In this document: piece by piece, positions 62,351 through 64,000 of the stretch
How positions within the stretch are numbered: position 1 is the first letter of the stretch
How the letters are laid out: each line of letters begins with the position of its first letter
Assembly (NCBI GenBank): GCA_048013815.1
Contig: CM106586.1
Coordinates: forward strand, 21,452,001-21,516,000
DNA: 64,000 bases
Source: Setoptus koraiensis
Lineage: Eukaryota; Arthropoda
Direction: 5' to 3'
Translations under genes and position numbers: made by a program
Notes under the pieces: generated by a model
What the model was told of the DNA's origin: nothing
Database searches by the model: none
What the model saw: only the letters and a program-made list of their open reading frames with translations

Positions 62351-63185
62351 CGTGCACAACGCTGACATTGTGCGCCCTTGCGGGGATAATTCCGCTCGAT
62401 TCGCAGAGGAATCGCTGCCAATCGCGCTCCGAACAGCGACTTGCAACGGCCAATTGCGAGCGAGAGTCGGCCGATCGCGAGCGGGAGTCGGCCAATTCGA
62501 AGCGCGACTCGGCGAAGCTGGGCCCCGACTCCGCGCGAACCCTTGGCCGCTTGGCGGAATTATTCGCGAAACGGGCCGACGAGACCGACGAACACAGCGC
62601 CGGCAAGTGGCCACTTGGAGCCGACACTCGAGCGGCTCGGGTCGAGCCTCCGCAGCAGCCCCCGCGACACGGGCCCTGTGTGTTGTACATCACAACACTG
62701 TTGGCCCCCGACACGGGAGGTTACGTCACAGGCCGTTGCTTTCGCTGACGCGCGCGCTCCGTGTGTCAGCTTGCGTAATCTGTAATCAAAGCGTTGCGTC
62801 GTCGCTGATTGATTGCCGCCACTCGTTACGCAACTGCACGCTGCTTTGGCTAATTTGCATTCGCTTCAAACTTCGAATTTCGAACCTCGAACATCGAGCT
62901 TCGAACCTCGAACGGGCATATCCGCCCCATTATGTTCGCCATTATGGCCGCAATCGGGCGCGTTCGCTCCAGTTGCTCCGCGTTTGCACTGCTGGCTCGC
63001 TCGCCAGAGCGCTCGCTTCCTGCTCGCTCGACGGCCGCTTCCCGCACCGGAAGCGGCCGTCGGAGGGCGCCAGTGCGCGCCAATCAGCTGGTTGCGCAAC
63101 ACAGACAGCGAGCCGTAATGGCTGCTGGCTGGCATCGATTAGCCGACGGCCGTTACGGCCGCCCAATCGACCCGACGGCCGCGCG

Positions 63186-63299
63186 CAACTGTCCGATCGG
63201 GCCGCGACTGTCCGATCGGGCCGCGACTGTAGGATCGGGCCGCGACTGTCGGATCGGGCCGCGACTGTCGGATCGGGCCGCGACTGTCGGATCGGGCCC
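63186..63299. repeat. 19-bp tandem array, 6 units
   Basis: ACTGTCGGATCGGGCCGCG-type units. Confidence 0.9.
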
Positions 63300-64000
63300 G
63301 ATCGATCGATCGGGCGGTCGTCGAGCAGCGCACGCCCGCTCGGTCGTAAACAAATAAAAAATGGCCACCTCATCTGGCGGCGCTGCTGGCAAATTATATT
63401 ACGTAATGGGCGGCTCGTGCCGTTACACTGTATGGATATTCCAAGCAGCGATATCCGCACAGTGGACTGAAGGACAGCGAGCTCGTCGAGACGGGTCGGC
63501 GTTGCGACCGCTCCGTCGGCGATCGACCGCTCCGTCGGCGACCGACCGGCCCGACAAGAGCCCAGAGCGAGCGACGAGGCTCGGCTGACTGCGAGCGGCC
63601 CGAGCGCGGCCGCCGGGCAGCGACGTTTGTGGTGGCCATCGCCATGGCAATTGGGCCATTTATTGCCATCAAATTGCGCCCAAAAATGGCCATAAAACGT
63701 GTAATCGGTCTGGCTAATTGCGCTCGGACATTGGCTGGCCGGGCCGGCGAGCGCCGGCGGAGGCTCGCCAAATCGGGACAGAGCGCTGACAGAGTGACGG
63801 CCATTAGCGAGTGAATGACCCGAGCGGAGCGGACCGGCTCTGTCTGTCACACGCCAATTGATGGCGGCGACATTTTATTAACTTGATATGATTTAGTGCC
63901 CATTTAGGATGCCGGTCGGGCGAGCGGCCCGCGTGCAAACGGCCGGCCAATTGGTCAAGTTGTGTCAAGTGCGATCGACTCGTTCATTGACTAACTCGAC

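Overview
The window is animal nuclear DNA. It holds a full proteasome subunit Rpn2/PSMD1, a BMP/Dpp-type TGF-beta ligand gene split by four short introns (86-171 nt), and an SLC22-type membrane protein. There is no bacterial gene organisation. Short introns, long intronless genes, and abundant short tandem arrays and palindromes in the spacers suggest an invertebrate, probably an arthropod. A small-genome chelicerate such as a mite is my best guess, with low confidence. I recognised no retroelement, rRNA, tRNA or CRISPR array.

Layout. 1-13.6 kb is GC-balanced to GC-rich spacer with tandem arrays, small palindromes and two weak ORFs. 13.6-20.7 kb is a more AT-rich gene island: a 53-residue secreted peptide gene missed by ordinary ORF cut-offs (14014-14175, minus, with a TATA box), a divergent BMP-like ligand (15088-17095, plus, N-terminal exon not found), and intronless Rpn2 (17395-20655, minus), tail-to-tail with the ligand. 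20.7-22.1 kb is a CpG-rich divergent promoter region. 22131-29639 is best read as one plus-strand gene: a signal-peptide exon with a consensus splice donor and, 6.2 kb away, a phase-compatible exon encoding a Cys-rich single-pass Shisa/WBP1-like membrane protein with a polyglutamine tail. Inside its intron, on the opposite strand, lies an intronless, strongly derived SLC22-like protein (23113-25407).

29.6-64 kb is GC-rich, and I can support no gene in it. It contains many tandem arrays (often with an 11-bp unit), several perfect hairpins, a ~0.75 kb imperfect palindrome at 32.13-32.87 kb, and from ~34 kb, strongest at 55-63.4 kb, a dense accumulation of the bZIP-type octamer TTRCGYAA. Throughout the spacers, but absent from every supported coding exon, the hexamer GGGCCC is several-fold over-represented.

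The most novel items are the BMP-type ligand that keeps a recognisable propeptide but has a re-wired cysteine pattern in its mature domain, the TTRCGYAA cluster, the GGGCCC spacer signature, the long palindrome, and the orphan acidic secreted peptide.
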